This document shows positions 24,601-31,000 of a DNA stretch of 64,000 nucleotides, piece by piece; the stretch's first letter is position 1, and every line of letters begins with the position of its first letter. The stretch is from Cristatella mucedo. Its lineage: Eukaryota > Bryozoa > Phylactolaemata > Cristatellidae. The notes under the pieces are model-generated. The model worked only from the letters and a program-made list of their open reading frames with translations, was not told the origin of the DNA and did no database searches. The position numbers and the translations under genes were made by a program. Where the stretch lies: positions 281,501 to 345,500 of the forward strand of contig WPIO01000029.1 in NCBI GenBank assembly GCA_009760855.2. Direction: 5' to 3'.

Positions 24601-27600
24601 GCGAGTACCTTGTTCTCTTCTCACTTGCGACGTTGGGATAGGCTGCACGCCCTCTCAGCGCACCGACCGAGTTACTGCATAGCCGGAAGTTCACGTGAGC
24701 GCTTGCATGCATCCTGTACTGCCTCTTGCCGCAGGTTAGCCGTCTGTTGTTGCTCTGCGGAGCGAACGTGACTGCGTCAGCAGCGTGCGGTGAGGGCGCG
24801 ACCGTGCCGCTGCTGAGCACCATGGCGAGGAGAGGCTTCACGGAGCTCATGGCCATCCTGCTGGAATACGGCGCTCCGGTCGACGCCCGCGATGGCTCGG
24901 GCGCGACGGCACTATGCCACGCTGCCGAAGCCGGTCAGCTGAATGCCGTGAAAATGCTCTGCGACCACGGCGCCTCGGTGAGCTGGCTCTCGCGCCTGGC
25001 CCCCCCCCCCGGTACCCAGTCCGCCCGACCTCGGCTCTCGTCGTCGGCGACCTCCTGTTCGCGTAGGTCGCACCTCTCGGGGCTGCCGCTTAGACGCCCT
25101 CCGGCGGTCGCGCCGCCCTGTGCGACGTCATGTCTCGCTGCCCTGCATCTTACGCAGCGACAACTACTCTCCAACTGCCGACTATGGATCATCCTTCTCA
25201 GCAGTCCTGAGCTGCTACTTCTATGCTACTCACAACCTCAACTGCTCTCCTGACTCTGTCTGCTATGCTTCCCACTTTCTCTTTGTTGCGTGAGACGAAG
25301 TCTGTTGGCTACCGAATGCGTACCGAAAGCCGCTTAGACTGCGAGTGCGCTATACAAAACTCTCCTGCGTAACACCCACATGGTCTTTATGACTTTGTGG
25401 AGTTACAGACGGAGATACATTACATTACATCTGAGCGGCACCCTTTCGCCGTCGGGCAGGTCACAGAGGCAGGCGCCGGCGACCAGTGGCCATTGCTGCA
25501 AGCAGCCCGCCACGGTCACGTCGAGGTGGTCAAGTTCTTGGGCAACGCAGCCAGGGCGCAGATGAAGGCCGGCGACGATGGCGCCGTGCAGCGGCTTACC
25601 GCCCAGCTGCGCGCCGGTCTGGTGGCTGCTGCCGCCAACGGCCACCTGGACTGCATCGACTTCCTCATCGACAAGATAAAGCAAGCCGACGACGGCTGGG
25701 CAGACGTCGATCAGCTGTCGGGCGAGACCGGTAGGAGAGTCCGTCGTCGCACCTCTTGCTTGCGTGCAAGCGAGCGCTCGGGCGCTGCCTCGTTTGCCAG
25801 TCGCTCTAGCGATCGCTGTCTGGCAGGCGATGGCCGGCGAACGACCGGCACGTGGGCTTCTTGCTCCTCTGCCCCCTCCCTGCCGAAGGGCACGCGCTGC
25901 ATGGTGGGAAACCAAAGCCCCGCTTAGCCACGCTTTCAGCCGCCACAATTTTCCACTCTGTCTTCCGGAGGGAAGCTTAGCTCCTGTGACGTTGGCTATC
26001 GGTGCCACTGGCCGACTGACGTTTTACTCTCGCACCGTGCCTTTACTGCATGCGCTGCCACTGCGTCGTTTCAGCGCTGACGGCCGCCTGCACGAGCGGA
26101 GAGAAGGCAGCCGCGAAGCTGCTGCTGGCGCGAGGCGCCGACCCGGAAAGGGCCAACAGCAACGGTCGGGCGCCGTTGCTGTGCGCCGCCCGCCTCGGCC
26201 GCTGGGACATTGCCGTGCTACTCGTGCACGCCGCCGGCGCTGCGGCTTGCAATGCGGCTCTGGAGCCGGGCACCGGGCGCACGGCGCTGATGGTGGCCTC
26301 GGCTGAAGGACACGGCGGTATAGTCGAGATGCTCCTGACGAACGGTAAGGCGTGAGCGCCAGAGCGTGCAGGCTCTCTCTCTCTCTCGTACAGTTACTCA
26401 TCTGCCGAGCGGCCCATGCTAGCAAAATGCTCGCTTGCCGAGCAGCTGGATTGTAGCGCATTCGCTAGGGATTAGTAGCGGTTCCAAAGTGGTGATGATT
26501 AGGCACCGAAAATGTCAAAATAATGATTGGCTTATTCAACGGGCTCTTTTCTTTAGGGGCAGAAGAGCGGCAGCAGCTACCACTCCCACTTGCAGTTGGC
26601 AGCATGGAATTGACTTCTGTATGATTCGAACCCTTAACCTGTATTGTAAACTACAAGTATTTATCCCACAGCTAAGACCCGGTTCCATAAGCTATTTTCG
26701 GCTTAAGCTGCGTTTACACAGTTAGTCTTGCTCCCGTCCTGCTTGAGTCTTTCGAGCATACTTCACCAAGACTGGCAGACTAAGACTTGACGAAGACTCT
26801 GAAGCTAAACATGGTTCTACGCATTGGCCAAGACCGAGGCAAGACTGAACAAACGAGCAATCATAGGCGAGGTCAAGGGCACTTACTTCTCCATTGCATT
26901 GGAAAGCACGGCAGATGACTCGACCTGTGAAATCATTGACACGTTCCACGAGAGTCCCTGTTAATAGGGCACTACAAGCTCTTAATATAAGAATCAGATC
27001 AGGACATAGCAGGCAAAACTAGTAACCGCAAAGGTTTAAATTCACAGCGTGTGCATTGCGTTGAGCCTTTTCCTAACAAAAGCAACTCTCCTGCGATCAC
27101 CGTGAGGGTGAAGCAAGTAGTAAGCAAGACTTAAGGTAAACTGACCACATTGATTTCCTACAAGAAGGAAGACCGAAGCAGGGCTGACTGTGTAAATACA
27201 GCTTTAGATCTTTATAAGGAGCATCTAGAGTTTCCGTTAGCTTGTTTCCTGACACTCGCTGTCCAGCCTTCGTCCTGCGACGATCGCACTCCCTGAAGAA
27301 TAAACGGCCAGAAAGCATGCAGACCAATTTTGGAGCCACGGGCGACACTGATTGCTGTTGTGCTCTGCCATCGTCTGCGTACCTGCTGTACATTGGAGCT
27401 ACTTACACGACTACAGCTGACGGGTGTCACGAGAGGCTAGCTTCTAGTAGCTGCCAATGAAGCCACAAGCCTATGCCTTTATATCGGTTGTTTCACAGTC
27501 ACAGCCAGCTTCTCACCAAACGGAAGAGGGTGGCTCTCATTTTTGCGCTCATTCGCTTTCGGTGGCCTGTAGTCACGTGACACGCCACTCACTCTTGCTG

Positions 27601-29387
27601 AGTCCTTCCGATTCTGAAGAGCCGCTATGCGGAGCTACTCTGGCACTCTCGGGCCTAGCCACCGAGAAAGAGGCTGCGGCTGTCTGTCTGTCTGTCGGCA
27701 TTCCATTGGCTGTCGCCGGAGGAGTCCCGCGCTGCTGTTTGGCCGCAGTGGGCACTGAGTCGTCGTCGTCGGCGGCTCGCCGACTTGCCCGCTCGCTCCC
27801 TTGTGCTCTGCAGGCGCCAGCGCGGTGAAGGAGGACAGCGAGGGCTTGACCGCACTCGGCTGGGCGTGCTGGCGCGGCCACCGACACGTCGCCCAGTCAC
27901 TGATCCAATGGGGTGCCGATGTCGAGCACGCTGACCACAGCGGCCGCAGGCCACTCGATCTCGCCGTCGCCAGTGGTCAGCGAGACGTGGTGAGTCAGAC
28001 GAGTGGTGCGCCTTCGCTTTCCACCCCTCTTACTGGCATGCTCGAGCGATAGCGAATGCGACAATCGCGAGCTCTGCTTTGCCGTGAGTCCACCCTTTTC
28101 CGGCAGCACGTCGCCTGCCGCCGCAGCCAGGACCTCTAGCCCGGACGTCCGCCGCACGAGCGAGCCGCTCGCCCTTTCGTTTGCTGCCAGGTGCAGTACC
28201 TGCTGGAGCAGGGCGCCCGGATGGAACGAAGCGGCGCCGGCGCGCCCACGAGCGCCGTCTCCAGCGGCTCCGGCGGAGCCCGGTCGCCGCTCGATGCAGC
28301 GGCAGCTCGAGGCGACGCGGCCGTGGTGCGCTGCTTCCTGCGCCGCGGCGCCAAGCTCGGTGCCGGCACGTGGGCGGCGGCCGAGAGGTGGCCCGACGTG
28401 CAGCAGCTGCTGCTCGAGAAGCTGCTGGCCGACGGCAGCCTGCTGTACAAGGTTCGACGACCTCGCCGCTTCGCAGCTCGGCGCGCCGCCGCTGCCGCTG
28501 TAGCTGCCCGATGCTCGCCGCCTCGTGCGGCTTGGACGGCGCCGTGGCGGCAGCGGCAGCAGCAGCAGCCGGGACGGGCCGGGCTCGATGGTGCAGCGTC
28601 GTCGCCCGCGAGCTCACCGGGCCTTGCTTGGTTGACGTTGCGCTTGCCTCGTGCCTCTTGAAGCCGCGGCAGCTGCAGATTCGCCGTACCCTTTGCAGAG
28701 GAACCGCATCCGCGAAGCGGCCACGCGCTTTCAGTATGCGCTGAAGCGCATGCCGGCAGCTGCGACGCCGCAGCAGCCGTCGATCGACGGCACCGCCGCA
28801 GCCGCTGCTCCGGCAGCCGCGGCGGTGGTGCCGCTGGGCAAGGACGGAGCTTCGTGGGGCGCCGGCCGTGTGGCGCTGGCCGCCATGGCGGAGCTGCGGC
28901 GAACCTTGATGCTGAATCTATCGAGATGTCTCCGGAAGCTCGGCGTGAGTACTCGTGACCACGATCTTACAAGGAATGCTACAGCACGTTCGCTGGTCGC
29001 CTGCGCAGCGGCGGCGGCAGTGCTGCTCCCTTTTGCGCAAGCGCTGCCGAGACGCTTTTTGTCGTCGTCGCCGCGCAGGAGTTCGGCGGAGCGGTGAGCG
29101 CAGCCACGGCTGCCCTGGAGATGAAGCCCGACTCGTTCGACGCCCACTACGCCCGCGCAAGGGCTCGGCGGGACGCTGGCCAGTACGCCGAGGCTGCGAC
29201 TGACGTGGACGAGGCGCTGCGTCTGTCGCCGAACAGCCGCGAGCTGAGGCGGCTGCTGGCCCGCCTGCGGGACGAGTGCGAGCAGCAGGCGGCTCTGTCG
29301 TGGGGCGGCGGCGGCGATGGCCGCCTGCCTGTGGCGAGCAGCCGAGCGTGTTTGTGGAGAAGACAGCCCGAAGAGACGGCTCTGTGA
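5820..29387 (+). CDS. TANC: TANC1/2 (rolling pebbles) family scaffold, multi-exon
   Basis: This is a tetratricopeptide, ankyrin-repeat and P-loop NTPase scaffold gene. The family acts at the cell cortex and postsynaptic density, binding PDZ proteins; the fly homologue works in myoblast fusion. Core exons, phases agreeing throughout: ~16456-16826, 16984-18295, 19553-19829, 24735-24977, 25460-25730, 26075-26344, 27814-27989, 28191-28451, 28699-28944, 29079-29387. Candidate N-terminal exons lie at 5820-6173, 9002-9361 and 14275-14388. Domain order matches vertebrate TANC: FVGRRWVF segment, Walker A GGPGTGKTA, Walker B ELVILVDS, FLCDPR linker, AHHILKAH helix, about ten ankyrin units, then TPRs. 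Exons 2-10 give 1,120 residues. It is unusual in stopping about 40 residues after the last TPR, with a terminal ETAL. The family assignment of the core is very secure. The start codon and the exact 5' edge of core exon 1 are unresolved. Confidence 0.93.
6275..6715 (+). mobile_element. LINE-A 3' fragment
   Basis: A decayed + strand copy of the end of the LINE-A reverse-transcriptase frame and its 3' UTR. It ends with the conserved GCCTAGAAAGAGATTAAGTT hairpin region and an ATT-rich tail at 6675-6710. It aligns along its length with the better copy at 50470-50930. Confidence 0.8.
6716..7075. other. no recognised feature
   Basis: Intronic or intergenic sequence with no signal that I can name. 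Confidence 0.4.
7076..8230 (+). mobile_element. LINE-A 3' half with nested 35-bp insertion
   Basis: A 5'-truncated copy starting inside the reverse-transcriptase domain. It has [10 protein letters not shown], the remnant of the catalytic box, near 7085, continues through [19 protein letters not shown] and [17 protein letters not shown], and ends with the hairpin and (ATT)n tail at about 8160-8229. It is about as well preserved as the copy at 49.2-50.9 kb, apart from one frame change near 7790. At 7134-7168 it carries a tiny inserted copy of the family's own 3' end. Confidence 0.92.
7134..7168 (+). mobile_element. 35-bp retrotransposed LINE-A tail inside LINE-A
   Basis: The insertion consists of only the right arm of the LINE 3' hairpin (GAGGGCGCTTTATCAAGTGC) plus an (ATT)n tail. 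It is flanked by a perfect 24-bp direct repeat at 7110-7133 and 7169-7192. The target is the LINE's own coding sequence, uninterrupted in the copy at 49.8 kb. This is the signature of target-primed reverse transcription that aborted almost at once. Confidence 0.88.
8231..9001. other. no recognised gene; end holds an acceptor
   Basis: No feature recognised. The final 20 bp (CGCCTGTTGCTGCCAG) form a plausible splice acceptor for the exon at 9002. Confidence 0.4.
9002..9361 (+). CDS. TANC: candidate TANC N-terminal exon b
   Basis: A 360-bp GC-rich segment between an acceptor (TTGCTGCCAG) and a strong donor (GCGA|GTAAGC). It encodes a Ser/Gly/Ala-rich, presumably disordered segment with acidic patches such as SDSGADDGVISLMSATSS and GGDDSDASSTASLASG. 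Entry and exit are both phase 1, matching the exon before it and the one after it. Its composition resembles the long serine-rich TANC N-terminus, but there is no diagnostic motif. The open frame runs on past the donor for another 650 bp, so an alternative end is possible. Confidence 0.55.
9540..10178. mobile_element. probable non-autonomous pogo/Tigger-like DNA element
   Basis: The right edge read on the minus strand begins CAGTGGAATTCTGGATTAC and is followed on the + strand by TA. The interior repeats GGTTACGAA/ATTCGTAACC-type motifs (9636, 10090, 10140). CAGTGG...TTACGAA ends next to a TA target are typical of pogo/Tigger elements. I could not locate a matching left end, so the left boundary is approximate. 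Confidence 0.4.
10425..11260 (-). mobile_element. LINE-A fragment
   Basis: A minus-strand, decayed copy of the end of the reverse-transcriptase frame and 3' UTR. The hairpin region (GAGAACTAAATCTCTTTCCAGG) lies at 10440. Sequence complementary to the [14 protein letters not shown] region continues to about 11250. Many stops and frameshifts are present. Confidence 0.82.
11261..12189. other. no recognised feature
   Basis: AT-rich sequence without exon or repeat signals that I can name. Confidence 0.4.
12190..13780 (-). pseudogene. decayed gene of a dispersed, transposon-like animal family
   Basis: Read on the minus strand, several blocks in the right order but different frames match a multicopy invertebrate protein family known to me from its motifs. 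EPHFTCEHYKRTL lies near 13650 and AKLRIWQEPNNNSS with SHFCSVWNLPSI near 13500-13420. LTSRLKEWNLLDKS lies near 13120, followed by degraded LVDPRKV and LHIKLDLIEQVF near 12650-12590. The best-kept C-terminal block, FLGHYKAEYYERLVQPLKKN...MTLKVHII...GAFSED, is at 12436-12200. Frameshifts and stops separate the blocks, so it is not functional. The biochemical role of the family is not clear to me. Confidence 0.7.
13781..14274. other. no recognised feature; acceptor at end
   Basis: Nothing identified apart from the acceptor (CCTTGAACTTGCAG) at the right end. Confidence 0.4.
14275..14388 (+). CDS. TANC: candidate TANC N-terminal exon c
   Basis: A 114-bp segment bounded by an acceptor (CTTGCAG) and a strong donor (GAGCG|GTAAGC). 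It encodes a hydrophilic stretch with LSDLRFDPTSDSLRAEDQRR. Both ends are phase 1; the preceding exon supplies the first base and a Thr codon is formed. Strand, order, splice signals and phase make it a convincing internal exon. Membership of the TANC gene is inferred. Confidence 0.6.
14389..16455. other. presumed TANC intron; nothing else recognised
   Basis: I see no repeat family or further exon apart from a ten-G homopolymer near 15614. The phase of exon c (1) does not match the best-looking acceptor for core exon 1 (16456), so a small exon may be hidden here. Confidence 0.4.
16456..16826 (+). CDS. TANC: TANC core exon 1: FVGR segment and Walker A
   Basis: The frame contains the pre-NTPase signature PFVGRRWVFDAIEAAL and the P-loop GVVIFGGPGTGKTAIVRQL. 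It ends at donor CTCTG|GTACGA in phase 1, which joins the next exon as a Gly codon. The left edge is uncertain. ATTACACAG at 16455 is the best-looking acceptor, but acceptors giving phase 1 (for example near 16509-16536) would fit the upstream exon better. A poly-Ala stretch precedes the conserved part. Confidence 0.8.
16984..18295 (+). CDS. TANC: TANC core exon 2: NTPase and winged-helix region
   Basis: A 1,312-bp exon with acceptor CTACCTTTGCAG and donor CCGAG|GTAGGC. It encodes the rest of the STAND-type NTPase. It includes VVACHLCRADDSITC, EFVRSVASQMARLP, the Walker B-like ELVILVDSVEDSEYH, the sensor-like RFVVTVRSAM, and LTADEIFRYVNAG...WNDFEQRM. It ends in the highly conserved VRFVHSSWREWFSWRDEGQ and KFLCDPR. 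It matches vertebrate TANC block for block. A Ser/Gly/Ala-rich insertion of roughly 80 residues (about 17560-17830) separates the sensor from the RGSFLFCELVLELVEDG segment. Confidence 0.95.
18296..19552. other. TANC: TANC intron
   Basis: A 1.26-kb intron from GTAGGC to TTGCTGCAG. I recognise no repeat in it. Confidence 0.75.
19553..19829 (+). CDS. TANC: TANC core exon 3
   Basis: A 277-bp exon encoding GHALIALGMARSP...VIELAHHILKAHVYKD and ending ARNLSTPNLK. These correspond to the SGHTLL...IELGHHILKAHIFK and NLYTPNIKV blocks of vertebrate TANC. The donor AAG|GTCGAT is a weaker-than-average 5' splice site. It is supported because the next exon resumes exactly at VSRLLLLCGAN in frame. Confidence 0.9.
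19830..21129. other. TANC: TANC intron, first part
   Basis: Start of a 4.9-kb intron. No recognised repeat. A minus-strand open stretch at 20463-20741 is unexplained. Confidence 0.5.
21130..21240 (-). mobile_element. LINE-A 3' end fragment
   Basis: A decayed minus-strand copy of the LINE-A hairpin region (AGAGAACCGAATCTCTTTCTAGGCAC at 21175-21200) with an AT-rich tail to its left. Confidence 0.7.
21275..21441 (+). mobile_element. tRNA-derived SINE (family 1)
   Basis: Full-length-looking copy. The A-box region lies near 21295, the B box GGTTCGAATCC at 21336-21346, and the copy ends at AAATCAGCTAG. It lies in a TANC intron in the sense orientation. Confidence 0.88.
21582..21650. repeat. (GA)n microsatellite
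   Basis: A pure GA dinucleotide run. The Arg/Glu and, on the other strand, Ser/Leu frames across it are artefacts of the repeat. Confidence 0.97.
21922..22076 (+). mobile_element. tRNA-derived SINE (family 1), slightly 5'-truncated
   Basis: It begins at AAGGCGGTTGC, about 15 bp into the consensus. It carries a B box variant GGTTCGATTCC and ends at AATCAGCCAGG followed by a T run. Confidence 0.87.
22385..22645 (+). mobile_element. LINE-A fragment
   Basis: Short decayed piece matching the [22 protein letters not shown] region of the reverse-transcriptase C-terminus. It is followed by a degenerate hairpin region and an ATT-rich tail at 22625-22640. Confidence 0.72.
22690..23095 (+). mobile_element. 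LINE-A 3' fragment
   Basis: A second, better-kept copy running from the [19 protein letters not shown] region through the 3' UTR, the hairpin and an (ATT)n tail at 23070-23092. Its boundary next to the preceding copy suggests two independent insertions. Confidence 0.85.
23330..23740 (+). mobile_element. LINE-A fragment, highly decayed
   Basis: Recognisable pieces of the AARLVCRKRRSCH...LHWLP region and the 3' hairpin (ATTTGATTCTCTTAGGGTGCT), with many substitutions. It appears older than the neighbouring copies. Confidence 0.55.
23837..24000 (+). mobile_element. tRNA-derived SINE (family 1)
   Basis: Starts GGCCCGTGATGGCACAC and has a degenerate B box (GGTTTCGATTCC). It then carries the shared GTGATAGCCGTAAAGGCTCT segment and ends at TATCAGCTAGG. 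Confidence 0.85.
24175..24425 (-). mobile_element. LINE-A 3' fragment
   Basis: Minus-strand copy of the 3' UTR. The hairpin (TTAGCGCCCTCAGAGATCTCC...CTCTTTCTAGGCAC) is at 24190-24230, followed by UTR sequence including a small tandem repeat (GATGAGTAAATATGAGTAAATATG). Confidence 0.75.
24480..24615 (-). mobile_element. tRNA-derived SINE-like repeat (family 3), copy 1
   Basis: This shares a ~130-bp alignable segment with 26530-26665, including TTCAACGGSCTC, GCAACTCCCACTT and a B-box-like GGGTTAGAGTCC on the minus strand. It is a separate dispersed family from SINE 1. It lies in a TANC intron just upstream of exon 4. Confidence 0.6.
24735..24977 (+). CDS. TANC: TANC core exon 4: first ankyrin repeats
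   Basis: A 243-bp, phase 0-0 exon. It encodes VSRLLLLCGANV, then ankyrin units GFTELMAILLEYGAPVDARD and ATALCHAAEAGQLNAVKMLCDHGAS. The acceptor is CTCTTGCCGCAG and the donor CCTCG|GTGAGC. Confidence 0.95.
25155..25434 (+). mobile_element. LINE-B 3' end
   Basis: A 5'-truncated ~280-bp copy filling most of the short intron between TANC exons 4 and 5. It carries the LINE-B 3' segment (CCGCTTAGACTGCGAGTGCG...CTCTCCTGCGTAACACC...GTGGAGTTACAGACGGAG) and ends in an ATTAC-type tail. Confidence 0.82.
25460..25730 (+). CDS. TANC: TANC core exon 5: ankyrin repeats
   Basis: A 271-bp exon, entry phase 0 and exit phase 1. It encodes QWPLLQAARHGHVEVVKFLG and LRAGLVAAAANGHLDCIDFL, then LSGET, whose final codons join the next exon as GETALTAA exactly as in vertebrate TANC. 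Confidence 0.95.
26075..26344 (+). CDS. TANC: TANC core exon 6: ankyrin repeats
   Basis: A 270-bp, phase 1-1 exon. It encodes ALTAACTSGEKAAAKLLLAR, GRAPLLCAARLGRWDIAVLL and GRTALMVASAEGHGGIVEML. The acceptor is GTCGTTTCAG and the donor AACG|GTAAGG. Confidence 0.95.
26530..26665 (-). mobile_element. tRNA-derived SINE-like repeat (family 3), copy 2
   Basis: Aligns with the copy at 24480-24615. On the minus strand it contains GGTTCGAATCA, a close B-box match. It lies in a TANC intron immediately left of the MITE. Confidence 0.6.
26706..27203. mobile_element. 498-bp MITE with terminal inverted repeats
   Basis: The left end AGCTGCGTTTACACAGTTAG is mirrored by a right end whose complement reads AGCTGTATTTACACAGTCAG, and the similarity extends about 40 bp inward. 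Both ends are flanked by TTA (26703-26705, 27204-27206). No transposase frame lies inside. Size, inverted repeats and a 3-bp TTA duplication suggest a PIF/Harbinger-type non-autonomous element, though the superfamily is an inference. It is intronic in TANC. Confidence 0.8.
27814..27989 (+). CDS. TANC: TANC core exon 7: ankyrin repeats
   Basis: A 176-bp exon, entry phase 1 and exit phase 0. It encodes EGLTALGWACWRGHRHVAQSL and GRRPLDLAVASGQRDV. It follows a 1.47-kb intron and precedes a 201-bp intron. Confidence 0.95.
28191..28451 (+). CDS. TANC: TANC core exon 8: last ankyrin repeats
   Basis: A 261-bp, phase 0-0 exon. It encodes VQYLLEQGARMERSG, RSPLDAAAARGDAAVVRCFL, RRGAKLGAGTWAAAERWPD and LLLEKLLADGSLLYK. 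The GAKxGxxTWA motif and the terminal YK are diagnostic of TANC. The donor AAG|GTTCGA is weak but the junction is confirmed by the frame of exon 9. Confidence 0.95.
28699..28944 (+). CDS. TANC: TANC core exon 9: first TPR
   Basis: A 246-bp, phase 0-0 exon. It encodes REAATRFQYALKRMP, then an Ala/Pro-rich insertion of about 40 residues not found in vertebrate TANC, then LRRTLMLNLSRCLRKLG. Together these make a TPR helix pair split by the insertion. Confidence 0.93.
29079..29387 (+). CDS. TANC: TANC core exon 10: TPRs and C-terminus
   Basis: A 309-bp terminal exon including the TGA at 29385-29387. It encodes AVSAATAALEMKPDSFDAHY, ARARARRDAGQYAEAATDVD and EALRLSPNSRELRRLLARL, which are two TPRs. 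A ~40-residue tail ends in EETAL. The last three residues fit a class I PDZ ligand (S/T-X-hydrophobic). Vertebrate TANCs instead continue for several hundred disordered residues and end in ESNV. An unrecognised donor inside this exon could extend the protein. I saw no matching downstream exon, and no AATAAA in the first kilobase after the stop. Confidence 0.85.
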   Translation, partial: EFGGAVSAATAALEMKPDSFDAHYARARARRDAGQYAEAATDVDEALRLSPNSRELRRLLARLRDECEQQAALSWGGGGDGRLPVASSRACLWRRQPEETAL

Positions 29388-30752
29388 GCTGCCACCTGTA
29401 TGCGAGTCTCTACAATGGCTGCCACCGGAAGCGTTGCTGTCCTAGTGGCAGCGCAAGCCAGTGCCGCCAGCTGGGCGCTGCCTGCACCAGCTCGGCTTTA
29501 GCGACTCTGTCGTGCGGTAGCTCTTATCGAGGTCAAAGTCAAGTTCAAAGTCAGCTTTCTGGTGCTCCGCTTTTTTTTCAAGCGCCTGCATGAGTGGGGC
29601 CTGCGCCTGCGTACGCAGAGTCTGCTTTGCTTCTCTTCGAGTGGTGCATTAGCTGTCTCCTCACGAGATGCGGCCAAGACGTTTCTAATGGTACTACTTT
29701 TCTGACGGGTTCAATTCTTTCGAACCCCTTTTCTATCTTCGGGTGCTGTGTGCATGCTCGTGCCCGGCTCCGTACGGCCACATCTGCTGCTGCGTCGAGC
29801 GGTGCGCTCTGTCCTAGTCCCTCGTCATCCTGCCAATCGCACCGACCGCTCTGACATCGCCCCGCCGCGAGTGTGCCTGTCAAACTTTCGCGAGCGATGG
29901 CTGGCGCACATGCTGCTTCGATACGCTGCTGCCTAGTTTTGACAATCGTGAAGGATTCGTTATGCGGTGTCCAATATTTATTGTGAATCCGAGCTGCTTC
30001 ACCAGCGAATCTGCTGCAGCAGCCTGGCCTAAGTAAATTACCTCGCTGTAAATATGTCCTTTGGTTTTCGTGTCGGAGTGGCAGCATTTCGGCAGCGTGC
30101 TGAGCGCTTTCTTTTATAGGTAACCGCGCTTGCACAGCTGCTCACCTCCATGCCTTGCGTTCATCTTGTCCGACCCTCTCATGACTGCAGCGCCGCAGCA
30201 GCCGCCTAGCAGATGGAGGGGGTAGATTGCACAGGCAATCTAATCTCAAATGTTCCTTTACCAGGCGACTGCTGTGCATCGATTCGTCGGCGTACATAAG
30301 CAGAGATGCTACGAGTGGGCTACTGTTATTCTCCTACAACAATACTTCCAACTGCGATCTCCCAGACTCCCTCCTCCTCTAGTCAGCCAGACGAACGGAC
30401 ATCTTGCGTGTGGGCGTCTCCGGAGAGGTGACCGTTGTGCTCTGAGCCGCTTGAAAGGTGGCCACACTGGCTGAGGTGGTGGCGTTCAGCCTACTTCGCT
30501 GCGGACAGCTCGAGAGCATCCTCTCGTGAGATGGTGACTGTTCAATCCCACAAAGCCCCCCCATCCAGCCCTACTTGCCAAATGTCCTCACCGTTGACAT
30601 CCGTTATGCCGGCCGTTTGCTGCCTGGTCACCTGAATGTATGGTCTCCAAAGGATTGGGATCGGCTAGAGGCACTGCAAAACGAACGCGGTCAGACGAGC
30701 GCTTCGTACGGGCGGAAGTCTGGGCAGTCTGGGTGTTTCACATAGGTGACCC
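29388..30752. other. TANC 3' flank, no further gene recognised
   Basis: GC-rich sequence just after the stop becoming less so. No exon, RNA or repeat family is recognised. Confidence 0.45.
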
Positions 30753-31000
30753 TCAGCGAGACAGAAGGGACATGAAAGTGAAAGGAAACCGATGCACCGC
30801 ATGATGAGGGAGCCAGCAAAGGTCAGACAAAAGTGGTGCAATGGGGAGATGAGACAGTCCCGACAGACAGATGAGACTCGCTCTCGAGTTCTGCACCGCC
30901 TCCAAGCGTTGTAGCGCATGGAAGCTGGAAGACGAGCAAGGAAGGAAAGAGCTATCGAAGCCGATAACGGGATGACGCCAATGCCAATGACCACGAGATG
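30753..31000 (-). mobile_element. LINE-A reverse-transcriptase C-terminal fragment
   Basis: The minus strand encodes LQRLEAVQNSRASLICLSG and HLPIAPLLSDLCWLPHH. These match the [13 protein letters not shown] and [12 protein letters not shown] region of the copy at 50.3 kb. It is decayed and lacks both ends. Confidence 0.65.

Noticed and set aside
25001-25010. C- and G-homopolymers of 8-10 bases here and near 15614, 31540, 37018, 38386, 38962 and 39440 as a functional motif
   Set aside because: They share no context and fall in introns, repeats and flanks. More likely slippage tracts or sequencing-sensitive sites.
28003-28744. Long overlapping Ala/Arg/Ser-rich frames around TANC exons 8-9 on both strands
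   Set aside because: Out-of-frame readings of GC-rich exons. The ankyrin/TPR frame is the only one with homology and splice support.
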